A DNA stretch of 47,696 bases from Candidatus Sumerlaeaceae bacterium (GTDB lineage Bacteria > Sumerlaeota > Sumerlaeia > Sumerlaeales > Sumerlaeaceae), in NCBI GenBank assembly GCA_019695055.1, contig JAIBAT010000004.1, positions 1-47,696 on the forward strand, written 5' to 3'. The position numbers and the translations under genes were made by a program. Shown piece by piece: positions 10,094 to 17,944 of the stretch. Position 1 is the first letter of the stretch, and each line of letters begins with the position of its first letter. The notes beneath the pieces were generated by a model, which saw only the letters and a program-made list of their open reading frames with translations, did no database searches and was not told the DNA's origin.

Positions 10094-10106
10094 TTTTCTT
10101 GGTGCC
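10087..10106 (+). repeat. Inverted repeat joining the tRNA 3' end to its trailer
   Basis: The tRNA 3' end GGCACCA (10087-10093) is followed by TTTTCT and then its exact reverse complement TGGTGCC (10100-10106). This gives a possible 7-bp stem with a 6-nt loop that competes with the acceptor stem in the precursor. No T-run follows, so it does not look like an intrinsic terminator. It may matter for 3' processing, or may be chance. Confidence 0.5.
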
Positions 10107-10205
10107 AGCAGAAGCATCCCTTCCCTTCCAGTTCCTTGTTGCCCACGCCTTAGTGCTGCCTTAGGGTGTAAGCCTTAAAATCCTTAATTTGAGGAGTCTT
10201 TTGGC

Positions 10206-11486
10206 ATGGCATTTCGAGTCCAAATCCACCTGCGCGCCGTTCTGGCTCTGATACTGCTACTGGGATGCTGCATATTTCCCGGCAAGGGAAACGCGGCAGA
10301 CAAGGAAATCAGCATCTTCACCATGCAACTCAAGCCCATGTACACAGATTACATGGAAAGCGTCTTCAAGGCTTTCGAGGCAAAGCACCCGGGGGTGAAG
10401 GTTAAGTGGCTGGATTTTCCCGCGCAGAATTACGAAACCAAGCTGCTCTCGCTCGTGGTGAGCAATCAGGCACCCGATGTCATGAATCTTCCCTTCGAGT
10501 ATATGCTATCCCTTCGCGAGCGGGGATTGTTGCTCGAACTCGACGACAAGCTGACCTCCGACCAGAAAGGGCTGTATGTTGACGCAGTCATCAAGAATGG
10601 CTGCAGCATTGCGGGAAAGCTCTATGCGGTACCGTGGTACCTGTCGACTTCAGTTCTGATGTACAACAAGGAATTGCTCAAAAAGGCTGGATTGGATCCG
10701 TCGAATCCCCCCAAAAGCAACTCTGGGATCATCGTGGCAGCAAGACAGATCAAGGAGAAGACCGGCACTTTCGGGTTCCTGATGAATTTCACCGAAGATG
10801 GGCAGATTAAGTCCATGTTTGCGTCGGAAGGCATCCCACTTGTGGACAGCGCGAAGAAGAAGGCCCTGTTCAACACCCCCGAGGCGGTTGCACTACTGAA
10901 GACCTACAAGGAATTATTTGATACTGGAGTCATCCCGCGGGAATCAATGACGGCCGAGCATCGCCGCGCCATTGACCTGTTCAAGCAACAAAAGACGGCG
11001 TTTCTGGTGAGCGGCGCCCAGTTTCTGCTGCAGGTGGAAGCAGACTCAAAGGATGTTTACGCAAACACGGCAGCCGCTACGGCCCCCCCGATTGGGAAAA
11101 CCGGTGATTTTGCGGTGGATACGCAGAACTTGGCGATTTACAGCAAGACAGCAAACCCCAAGGAGGCCGTCGAGTTGGCCCTTTGGGTTACGAATGCCGA
11201 AAACCAACTGGCGTTCTCCAAGATGGTAACCATTTTCCCTTCAGTCAAATCGGCCCTGGCCGATTCCTATTTCAGCAAGCCGGGTGAATCGGCGCGGGAT
11301 CAGGCACGGAACGTAGGGGCGAAGCAACTTGAAAAGGCCGCGGTCCTTTTACCGGAGCTACCCCGAATTTCCGAACTTAACAAGGTCATGAACGAGGTAG
11401 CTCGTCGGATCTTCCTGAAAAACGAAGATATTAAGGCAGTGCTGGATGACGCCGAGAAGAAGTGGAACGAAATCCTAAACAAATAG
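10206..11486 (+). CDS. ABC transporter extracellular solute-binding protein (family 1, sugar type)
   Basis: A 426-residue periplasmic binding protein, the usual size. The ATG at 10206 is preceded by GAGGAG at 10191-10196. The first 30 residues are a signal peptide. It contains Leu-Leu-Gly-Cys near residue 20, which could be a lipobox, and a possible signal peptidase I site at GNA-AD. The mature N-terminus follows the family pattern: EISIFTMQL, then FEAKHPGVKVKWLDFPAQNYETKL, then PDVMNLPFEYM. YAVPWYLSTSVLMYNKELLKKAG near residue 140 is a hallmark of carbohydrate-binding SBP_bac_1 proteins. No permease or ATPase gene is next to it, so its partners must lie elsewhere. The ligand is unknown. Confidence 0.92.
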   Translation: MAFRVQIHLRAVLALILLLGCCIFPGKGNAADKEISIFTMQLKPMYTDYMESVFKAFEAKHPGVKVKWLDFPAQNYETKLLSLVVSNQAPDVMNLPFEYMLSLRERGLLLELDDKLTSDQKGLYVDAVIKNGCSIAGKLYAVPWYLSTSVLMYNKELLKKAGLDPSNPPKSNSGIIVAARQIKEKTGTFGFLMNFTEDGQIKSMFASEGIPLVDSAKKKALFNTPEAVALLKTYKELFDTGVIPRESMTAEHRRAIDLFKQQKTAFLVSGAQFLLQVEADSKDVYANTAAATAPPIGKTGDFAVDTQNLAIYSKTANPKEAVELALWVTNAENQLAFSKMVTIFPSVKSALADSYFSKPGESARDQARNVGAKQLEKAAVLLPELPRISELNKVMNEVARRIFLKNEDIKAVLDDAEKKWNEILNK

Positions 11487-12063
11487 GATCTCGCGATTAA
11501 ACCAGCCTGAACGGCATTATATTATCCTGACGAAACCCGCTTCAGCCAGCCGGGTCATTTGTGGTAACGCGAGGAACGGCACCCTTCGAAACCGAAGGAA
11601 TTCCGAGGCTCGCCCGCCCAAGAACCGCGGCGCGGCTAATGGCCGATGTTTCGCCATGGGAGATTCACCATGGCACTTTACGAAAGCCCGGTTGCCACAG
11701 TCACCTGCATATTCCTTGAACAGTGTGGCGGCTTTGGCGGCGATGACGGAATCGACATGTCCAAGTACGACGACCATATGCTCCACACGGGTGGGAATTA
11801 CATTTGTGGGAAGACGACCCGGATCAACGGTCCCGATTCGCGGCCCGCAGATGCGCTTTCCTGCCGCCGCGGACGGCAGTGTTTCAAGAGTAGAGAGGGG
11901 TTCTAAACGTCACGTATCCTCGAATCTAAATGAGTCTGGATACGAGAGACAGAGGCCGCGAACCTATCAAGCGGCGAAAGGTGGGATATTGTTGCGCTTG
12001 GGATATGGTGAACTCATGCCTATTGCCTGCAGTTTCTGACAATTCAAGCGTTAAGGGCGAATC
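11487..12063 (+). other. 577-bp stretch without a convincing gene
   Basis: Short open frames occur on both strands here, but their translations lack any recognisable motif and they overlap each other. There is a small perfect hairpin at 11583-11598 (CCTTCG, loop AAAC, CGAAGG). An ACCCG/CGGGT pair lies just downstream of the solute-binding protein gene. The stretch may hold a promoter for the next gene or the remains of a decayed gene; I cannot decide which. Confidence 0.4.
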
Positions 12064-13503
12064 TTGGTACGCACCATGGCATGTCTCATCCTTGCGGCAC
12101 TTACGATCCCCAAGGCCACCGCTTCTTCGGAAACAACCGGGGTTCTGGACATCGGTATGCGTCGCCAGCTTTTTGTTGATAAAGACTTAATCGAGAAATC
12201 CGAGAATCTTGACTTGCGAATGCACTCGCCGGTTCCGCGCGAGGCAGTATTCAGTTTTGATGCGCCTTGGGAAGGGAAAGAGAGCGGATACACCACGGTT
12301 TTTCGGGATGACAACGAGTTACGTATGTACTACAGGGGTGGCGGCGAGACGACACAAGAAGTAGCATGCCTTGCCACGAGCAACGACGGCGTGAGTTGGA
12401 TAAGACCGAAGTTCGGTCTTTATGCATTCAATGGCTCGAAGGACAATAATATTGTCTACGTGGGACGTGGCACGTCGTATTGGGAAGCGCACAATTTCAC
12501 CCCATTCAAGGATACCAACACCAGTACCCCGGCCGAACAACGTTACAAGGCCTTGGGACTCGGACGCCACAAGACGGCCACTGGTGAAACCGTCAAGGCT
12601 CTCGTGGCTTTGATCTCTGCCGATGGGATTCATTGGACCTTGTTGCAGGAGGCGCCTGTCATTACCAAGGGCAGCTTCGATTCCCAGAATGTGGCATTCT
12701 GGGACAGCGTAAGGAACCAATATGTCTGCTATTCCCGTCACGGTCGCAACGGGGTTCGCAGCGTCCAACTGAGTACTTCGCCCGATTTTATCCATTGGAC
12801 AGAGCCCAAATGGCTGAATTTCGGCCCTGGGACTTTGGAGCAATTCTACACCAATGCCATTCAACCCTATCCACTGGAGCCATCGCTGTATCTTGGGTTC
12901 CCGATGCGGTTTGTGCCAGCCCGAAAATCGATCGGATTTCCGGAAAGAAAAGTAGATGGTTTATCGGACAGTGTTCTCATTTCAAGCCACGATGGACTGG
13001 ATTTTACACGCACTTTTCGTGAGGCCTTTATTAGGCCTGGCTTGGACGTTGAAAATTGGGGAAGCGCTCATAGCAACAACACACCGGCCTGCGGACTCCT
13101 GCAAACATCCGATAGCGATATATCCCTGTACTGGGCCGAACACTGCAACATGGTTCCCCGAATGCGACGGGGCACAATCCGTACGGACGGGTTTGCCTCC
13201 GTCCATGCCGGCGACGACACCGGCAGATTTCTTACACCGCCCCTACGGTTTTCCGGCCGAAGACTTCTCCTAAACGTCTCTACGTCGGCCGCGGGATCTG
13301 TTCGTGTTGGTATTCGAGACGCAGGCGGACTCGGTATTCCCGGTTTTGATACCCGGGATTGTATCGAGGTCTATGGAGATGAATTGAATCGGATCGTCTT
13401 GTGGAACGGCAACCCGTCACTGGAACGACTCGCGATTAATCCAATCCGGTTGGAATTCGAGATGAAGGATGCCGACCTGTACTCGTTCCGATTTGCTCAG
13501 TAG
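12064..13503 (+). CDS. Exported glycosidase-like beta-propeller protein (GH32/43-like)
   Basis: 479 residues from TTG 12064, which has TAAGGG six bases upstream. An ATG at 12076 is the alternative. The N-terminus is a short signal peptide (MACLILAALTIPKATASS). The mature protein opens with a QLFVDKDLIE-like motif. It continues with repeated blades containing YYRGGG, SNDGVSW, SADGIHW and DFIHWTEP, which match the SxDGxxW bladed pattern of GH32/GH43/GH62-like five-bladed propellers. The last 100 residues form a beta sandwich (RRLLLNVS, GSVRVGIRD). Similar proteins are abundant in planctomycetes and relatives and are often annotated as putative glycosyl hydrolases. Catalytic acids cannot be assigned here. 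It ends 10 bp from the convergent next gene. Confidence 0.65.
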   Translation: MVRTMACLILAALTIPKATASSETTGVLDIGMRRQLFVDKDLIEKSENLDLRMHSPVPREAVFSFDAPWEGKESGYTTVFRDDNELRMYYRGGGETTQEVACLATSNDGVSWIRPKFGLYAFNGSKDNNIVYVGRGTSYWEAHNFTPFKDTNTSTPAEQRYKALGLGRHKTATGETVKALVALISADGIHWTLLQEAPVITKGSFDSQNVAFWDSVRNQYVCYSRHGRNGVRSVQLSTSPDFIHWTEPKWLNFGPGTLEQFYTNAIQPYPLEPSLYLGFPMRFVPARKSIGFPERKVDGLSDSVLISSHDGLDFTRTFREAFIRPGLDVENWGSAHSNNTPACGLLQTSDSDISLYWAEHCNMVPRMRRGTIRTDGFASVHAGDDTGRFLTPPLRFSGRRLLLNVSTSAAGSVRVGIRDAGGLGIPGFDTRDCIEVYGDELNRIVLWNGNPSLERLAINPIRLEFEMKDADLYSFRFAQ

Positions 13504-13513
13504 CTGGCTGGCG

Positions 13514-14143
13514 CTAAGCAGGCGTCTCCTCAGTCTCCTCGAGGAACTGGTGAATGATTTTCTTCGCCCGCAGGACATCGCTTTCGAGCACGTAAATATC
13601 CGCTCCAAAAACGTCCCAAAGGGCCGAACGCACATAGGTATTGCGAACACCATTAGATGACAGGAACTCGTGAATCAGGTGCCCCTTGAGTGAATCACGG
13701 ATGCGAAACACTCGCACGAGGTCTTGTTGGACCGGGGGATCATGGGGTTGTTGGTCCGGTTCCTCAACAAGTTCCACGCCGCAATCCTCGCAATGATCGG
13801 TTCCGGCAACGTACTCGGTATTGCAGATGGGGCAGAACTGGGTGGAAAGCAAGTCTGGGTTATCACGATGCAATAGTATAAGACCGGCTTCCTCCTCGAG
13901 TTCAGTCTCCTGAAAGCTTGTTCGATCAGAAAGCGCCCGACTGGGTTGGACGGAGGCACGACTGCGACGACCGACAAGGACGCCAGCGACGAGAGCCACC
14001 AGAACCGCCGGTATGAATGCCCCCCAATAGGGATCCGCGCCTGGGATTCTCCCGGCCAATGCCACCGGCGACAGTAAGTCCCCCTTGGATAGGGTAAATG
14101 CTCCATTGTTATGAAGCGGAAAGGCACAATTTGCCGAGACCAT
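13514..14143 (-). CDS. Membrane protein with zinc ribbon and C-terminal DUF2007-like domain
   Basis: A 209-residue protein. One membrane segment lies at residues about 39-58 (FIPAVLVALVAGVLVG) and is followed by a basic stretch, so the rest is probably cytoplasmic. Residues 104-121 hold a zinc ribbon with Cys104/Cys107 (CPIC) and Cys118/Cys121 (CEDC). Residues about 142-202 resemble DUF2007, a GlnB-like signal-transducer fold: LVRVFRIRD, then HEFLSSNGVRNTYV, then IYVLESD and KKIIHQFLEE. The function is not known. The start is not strongly supported by a ribosome binding site. It is divergent from the sigma factor gene, so the two may share regulation. Confidence 0.7.
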   Translation of the reverse strand: MVSANCAFPLHNNGAFTLSKGDLLSPVALAGRIPGADPYWGAFIPAVLVALVAGVLVGRRSRASVQPSRALSDRTSFQETELEEEAGLILLHRDNPDLLSTQFCPICNTEYVAGTDHCEDCGVELVEEPDQQPHDPPVQQDLVRVFRIRDSLKGHLIHEFLSSNGVRNTYVRSALWDVFGADIYVLESDVLRAKKIIHQFLEETEETPA

Positions 14144-14471
14144 ATTGGGTAAGTATAGTGCGGCTGGGGAGCATCCGATTCAGGTTTCGAAACTAATTTG
14201 CCAAGGCTGGACGAAGAGACTGGTTGCCAATTTCACAAGTCCGTTATAGTAACTATCTAGGCCCCTTCCACCTTGAAAAAGTGAGAGATTTTCCGCACAC
14301 TGAGAAGGAAACCGCCTACACAAATGAGACTCCCGTAGTCTTCTCCCCTTCCAGCAAAACTCCTAAACCAAGTCATTACAACACTCTGAGCGAACGTCCT
14401 CCCCAAATTCGGATTCGGCCCTGTCCTTGCGGTATGGTGAGACCAGCACATCACATCTGGAGCCAAGGCCG
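14144..14471. promoter_or_regulatory. Divergent intergenic region before the sigma factor gene
   Basis: A 328-bp region between two divergent genes, with no convincing ORF. A weak candidate plus-strand promoter is TTGCCA (14224-14229) and TATAGT (14245-14250) with a short 15-bp spacer. On the minus strand TATACT (14157-14152) lies eight bases before the start of the DUF2007-like gene, which would give a nearly leaderless transcript, but I see no matching -35 box. Both are guesses. Confidence 0.3.
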
Positions 14472-15302
14472 ATGAGAGCAAACTTGAACGACGAGTTGAA
14501 GCACTACCTTAAGGATGTGGCAAAAAGCAAGGTTCTGACCCGGGACGAGGAGATTTCCCTCTTCAAGCGCCTCGCCAAGGGAGACGAAACGGCCCGCGAA
14601 GAAATCGTGGAAGCCAACCTTCGGTTCGTCATCAAGATTGCACTCAGTTACTCCGGTCGCGGCGTGGCCATTGCCGACCTGATTCAGGAGGGAAACATTG
14701 GCCTTCTGGACGTAGTCGGGAAGTTCGACTACAAGCGGGGCTATCGCTTCTCCACCTATGCGGCATTCTGGATTAAGCAAGCCATACAGCTTGCGCTTCG
14801 CAAGCAGTGCAATGTTATCCGCCTCCCGATTCGCAAGAGCCGCTTCCTGGGCTATGTCAACGAAGCCATCAACAATTTCACACAGGCCCATGGCCGCGCC
14901 CCAAGCAACCGCGAGCTGGCCGTGGTAGTGGACATGGATGAGGACAAGCTGGAGCACCTGATGCAGCTGCGCGACTCCGTTCTTTCCCTTGACGTCGAAG
15001 GCGACGACGAGTCGGTCCAAATGCTAAATAAGCTTCAGGATGAATCAACGCCTTCCCCGCTTGAGCACTGCCTGGATGCTGAGAAGCGCCAGCATGTGGC
15101 GCGAGTCCTCGACACACTGACCGAGAAAGAGCAAAAGGTCATCAAGCTCCGTTACGGATTTGGCAACGGCCGTAACCTCAGCCTCCGCTCGACCAGCAAG
15201 GTTGTCGGGATGAGCCAGGAGGGGGTGCGACGTGTGGAGCGCAAGGCCCTGAAAAAGCTGCGCCGCCCGGCAACCCGTGCCATGGTGGGCGGGCTGCTCT
15301 AA
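14472..15302 (+). CDS. RNA polymerase sigma factor, sigma-70 family (RpoD/RpoS-like, no region 1.1)
   Basis: 276 residues from ATG 14472, with AAGG upstream; an in-frame ATG at 14427 is less likely. Region 1.2 begins DELKHYLKDVAKSKVLTRDEE. Regions 2.1-2.4 follow with EANLRFVIKIA, DLIQEGNIGLL and FSTYAAFWIKQAI. Region 3 includes LPIRKSR, where primary sigma factors usually have RIPVHM-like text. Region 4 has LTEKEQKVIKLRYGF and an HTH reading SKVVGMSQEGVRRVERKALKKLR. That HTH departs from the usual GVTRERIRQIE wording, so -35 recognition may differ. The lack of region 1.1 points to an alternative group 2/3 sigma factor. It ends 10 bp from a convergent gene. Confidence 0.93.
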   Translation: MRANLNDELKHYLKDVAKSKVLTRDEEISLFKRLAKGDETAREEIVEANLRFVIKIALSYSGRGVAIADLIQEGNIGLLDVVGKFDYKRGYRFSTYAAFWIKQAIQLALRKQCNVIRLPIRKSRFLGYVNEAINNFTQAHGRAPSNRELAVVVDMDEDKLEHLMQLRDSVLSLDVEGDDESVQMLNKLQDESTPSPLEHCLDAEKRQHVARVLDTLTEKEQKVIKLRYGFGNGRNLSLRSTSKVVGMSQEGVRRVERKALKKLRRPATRAMVGGLL

Positions 15303-15312
15303 AACAAGAAGT

Positions 15313-16938
15313 TTACTTGAATTCCACTCGGAGCGGCACCGATTCGACGGGCAAAACCGTAATCTGTGCCGTTCCGGTCTGGTTGTTGCCGCGGGTCACC
15401 ACGTAATAACCCGGTTCCAGCGCCGTCGAAAAGAATCCGCCGGCATCGGTCGTAGCATAGGCGGCCGCACCAACCCTTCCCTTGCCAGTGAAAATCAGGA
15501 GCCCTTCGTAGGGCTTTCCAGTAGCGATGGCCGTACCCGTAATGCGGATTGTGTCATCAAAACGAATCTGCGCCATGGATGCTTCACCTTCGCGAACAAC
15601 CACCTCTACAGTTTTCTGGCGTGAGCGATCAGAGGGCAGGGTCGCGGCAACCGTGTAACGGCCGGGCATGACGTTCTCGAATCGCCCCTCCCCCGAAGCG
15701 GCAGTCCTGCTGAAATAGTTGCGCGGGTTGGAACCAGCGGCCGAAAACATGACAAGTGGCGCTCCTGCAACAGGCGTTTCCCCGCCACCGCGCACCTGTA
15801 CCAGCACTGATGGCTGCCCAGCTGTCAGCACGAACGGCTCATTGGCGCTATTGTCTCCTGGAGAGATGCGCAAATCCTCCACCGTTTTCGTAGTGTACCC
15901 GCTCGCCCCAATGGTGAGTGTGTAGGCTCCCGGGGCAATCCCTACCAATTCAAATGTGCCAGTGTCGCTACTAGTCGCCTGGAACCGGGCAGGTGCACCA
16001 GAGATCGGCGGCCTGCCAAACTGTTGCGCCATAACCATTGCGCCGGCTACGGCGACCCCACCAGACTTCGATTTGATGGTCCCTCGAAAGCTTGCTGAAA
16101 GCCCAACGATAACCCGTGTGCTCACCGGATTTCCGGCGTCCACACGGAAAGGTTCGCTCTCCGCATACTGATCCTTAACCACAACTGCCACCTTGTAAAT
16201 TCCCGGCTCGACTCCGGCCAGGGTGCATTGGCCATTGGTGATATCCATCTTATTGGCCAGGATCGCCGCATACTCGCCTGGCGTTGAGTTGGGTTCCGCC
16301 AGTCCAACGGTCGTTCCCATATCCGTGCGCCGCAAAAGATAGATTCCCGCCTGGCCATTAAAGAGGACGGGGACCGGAGAATCCGGCGATCCGATGGAAA
16401 CCGAGACAACCAACTGGGCCGCAGGTTTCAGATAGATGCTTAACTCATCGAGCGGAAGCTGCTGGTTATCCAAGGAATTCCGCTGATACCCCGGTGCCTC
16501 CGTAATGATCGTCCGTGTCAATTCGAAGGGTACGTTGCCACGGAACTTTCCGTCCCTTCCGGCACGAATGATTGTAGGAGACTCGTTGGGGCGGCCCAGA
16601 GCCGGCAAGACCGTGATTACCGCATCGGAAACCGGCCCGCCGTCAAGGTTCTGGACAACGCCGGAAAGAGCATACGTTTTAATGGCATCTGATGATTTGT
16701 CCGGCGCTCCGCCGTTCGCATGAGCGACCGTCGTGGATTTTTCGATGCTGCCGCTGGTGACTGTGGGGCTTTGGGCGCCGGCAACAGTTGCCGTGGTTGA
16801 TAGTTGCCCTCCGGCAGTATCTGGCTCCCTAGGTAACTTGGGGCGGCGGGGTCCAGTGCCAAGATAATCCACCAGCAGAACGAGAATGACTATCGCCACC
16901 CCCAAAGCCCCAAGAATTCGGAAAACACGCGGGCTCAT
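15313..16938 (-). CDS. Membrane-anchored protein with repeated carboxypeptidase-regulatory-like domains
   Basis: 541 residues with an N-terminal anchor at residues about 5-26 and a Thr/Ser/Ala/Gly-rich linker to about 85. Four or five beta-sandwich units of the CarboxypepD_reg type follow, at about 88-170, 180-280, 285-378, 380-455 and 460-541. Each carries phrases of the form G-x-(V/F)-x-x-x-x-G-x-P-V-x-x-A and G-x-Y-x-x-x-x-x-x-G-(Y/F), for example PGAYTLTIGASGY and PGRYTVAATLP. Such domains are structural or binding modules on surface proteins. There is no catalytic domain. AAGGAG lies 11 bases before the ATG, and the preceding gene ends 46 bp upstream, so it may belong to the lysC operon. 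The role is unknown. Confidence 0.75.
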   Translation of the reverse strand: MSPRVFRILGALGVAIVILVLLVDYLGTGPRRPKLPREPDTAGGQLSTTATVAGAQSPTVTSGSIEKSTTVAHANGGAPDKSSDAIKTYALSGVVQNLDGGPVSDAVITVLPALGRPNESPTIIRAGRDGKFRGNVPFELTRTIITEAPGYQRNSLDNQQLPLDELSIYLKPAAQLVVSVSIGSPDSPVPVLFNGQAGIYLLRRTDMGTTVGLAEPNSTPGEYAAILANKMDITNGQCTLAGVEPGIYKVAVVVKDQYAESEPFRVDAGNPVSTRVIVGLSASFRGTIKSKSGGVAVAGAMVMAQQFGRPPISGAPARFQATSSDTGTFELVGIAPGAYTLTIGASGYTTKTVEDLRISPGDNSANEPFVLTAGQPSVLVQVRGGGETPVAGAPLVMFSAAGSNPRNYFSRTAASGEGRFENVMPGRYTVAATLPSDRSRQKTVEVVVREGEASMAQIRFDDTIRITGTAIATGKPYEGLLIFTGKGRVGAAAYATTDAGGFFSTALEPGYYVVTRGNNQTGTAQITVLPVESVPLRVEFK

Positions 16939-16984
16939 GGGCGCAGATGCTCCTTAATGGCAACAGCTCCTACCGGAGCGCCCA

Positions 16985-17944
16985 TCACCGGTACTCTTTG
17001 AGGAAGGATTTTACCCCCGCGTAGAGCAACGGCAACATGATCTCGTGATGCCCGGTCAGGGATATGGGCGTCCCTCCTGTCCGTGTGGGTCGGTTCACGA
17101 CATTGGTTAGCGGACGGTAGTGCTGCACCATATCCAGATTGATAGCCGTAAAATCGCGGACCTGATTCCCGAGGTTGCGAGATACCGTAAGAGCTTTCAG
17201 AAAAACTTCGGGCAGTATGACTGCGCTGCCGCAATTAATGACAACGCCGCCGTCATTGATACCCGGCAACGCTCCGGCCAACAGACGGAAATCTCTCATC
17301 CCTCCCTTGCCGAATGCTTCCCCATTGCAGGACGGATGTTGGTGTATCGTGTCGGTTCCGAGCGCCACATGAACAGTGATGGGCACGCCAAGACGGTGAG
17401 CATTGGCGAGAATGCTAATTTTCTCGTAACGCGGAAGGAGATGCCTGAGCCCGCGCCCAATGGATTCGCCCAGGCCGCACCCAACCTTGATGCCGTCGGC
17501 AATCATCTTGTTCATCATTTCGGCGGTCTCCTTGACCATACCGAAAGTACCATCCTCGAGTCCACGTTCGACGTCCTCGCTGGTATGCCCGAAGCAGGCG
17601 AGTTCAAAGTCATGGATGGTAGCCGCGCCGTTCATGGTAAGGCAGGTTATAAGGCGCTCCTCCATCATACGGATGATAATGGGCCCAAGTCCGCACTTGA
17701 TGACATGGGCACCCATCATGAATATGATGGCACGATCCTTGATCCGTGCCTCTGCCATTTTTTGCGAAGCAAGAAGCAACTCACGAGCCTTCAGGATGCC
17801 TGGAAGGCATTCGAAAAACTCGCTCAATGGCTGGTGCACGTTTGGCACGCGGGACATGAGCGAGAAATCCACCTTTGTGGGGCGGTTCTTTACAGAATAC
17901 GTCTTGACCTGCGCCAGATCTACCGGCTTAGGCCGCTCGGTCAT
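16985..17944 (-). CDS. Conserved protein resembling deoxyhypusine synthase, coupled to lysC
   Basis: A 319-residue cytoplasmic protein. Its ATG overlaps the lysC stop in an ATGA junction, so translation is probably coupled. The segment GAHVIKCGLGPIIIRMMEERLITCL-T-M-N-G-A followed by HDFELA resembles the NAD-binding part of deoxyhypusine synthase (residues about 75-115). The C-terminal block HYRPLTNVV-x-RPT-x-x-GG-x-P-x-x-x-TGHHEIM-x-PLL (residues about 272-308) appears to define a separate bacterial family. I do not see the E-A-x-S-W-G-K motif that carries the catalytic lysine of true deoxyhypusine synthases, so the same reaction is unlikely. Function unknown; presence of the gene is very secure. 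Confidence 0.7.
   Translation of the reverse strand: MTERPKPVDLAQVKTYSVKNRPTKVDFSLMSRVPNVHQPLSEFFECLPGILKARELLLASQKMAEARIKDRAIIFMMGAHVIKCGLGPIIIRMMEERLITCLTMNGAATIHDFELACFGHTSEDVERGLEDGTFGMVKETAEMMNKMIADGIKVGCGLGESIGRGLRHLLPRYEKISILANAHRLGVPITVHVALGTDTIHQHPSCNGEAFGKGGMRDFRLLAGALPGINDGGVVINCGSAVILPEVFLKALTVSRNLGNQVRDFTAINLDMVQHYRPLTNVVNRPTRTGGTPISLTGHHEIMLPLLYAGVKSFLKEYR

Noticed and set aside
11646..12039. Two overlapping open frames before the propeller gene
   Set aside because: No recognisable motif, no good start sites, and unlike the proteins around them; treated as non-coding.
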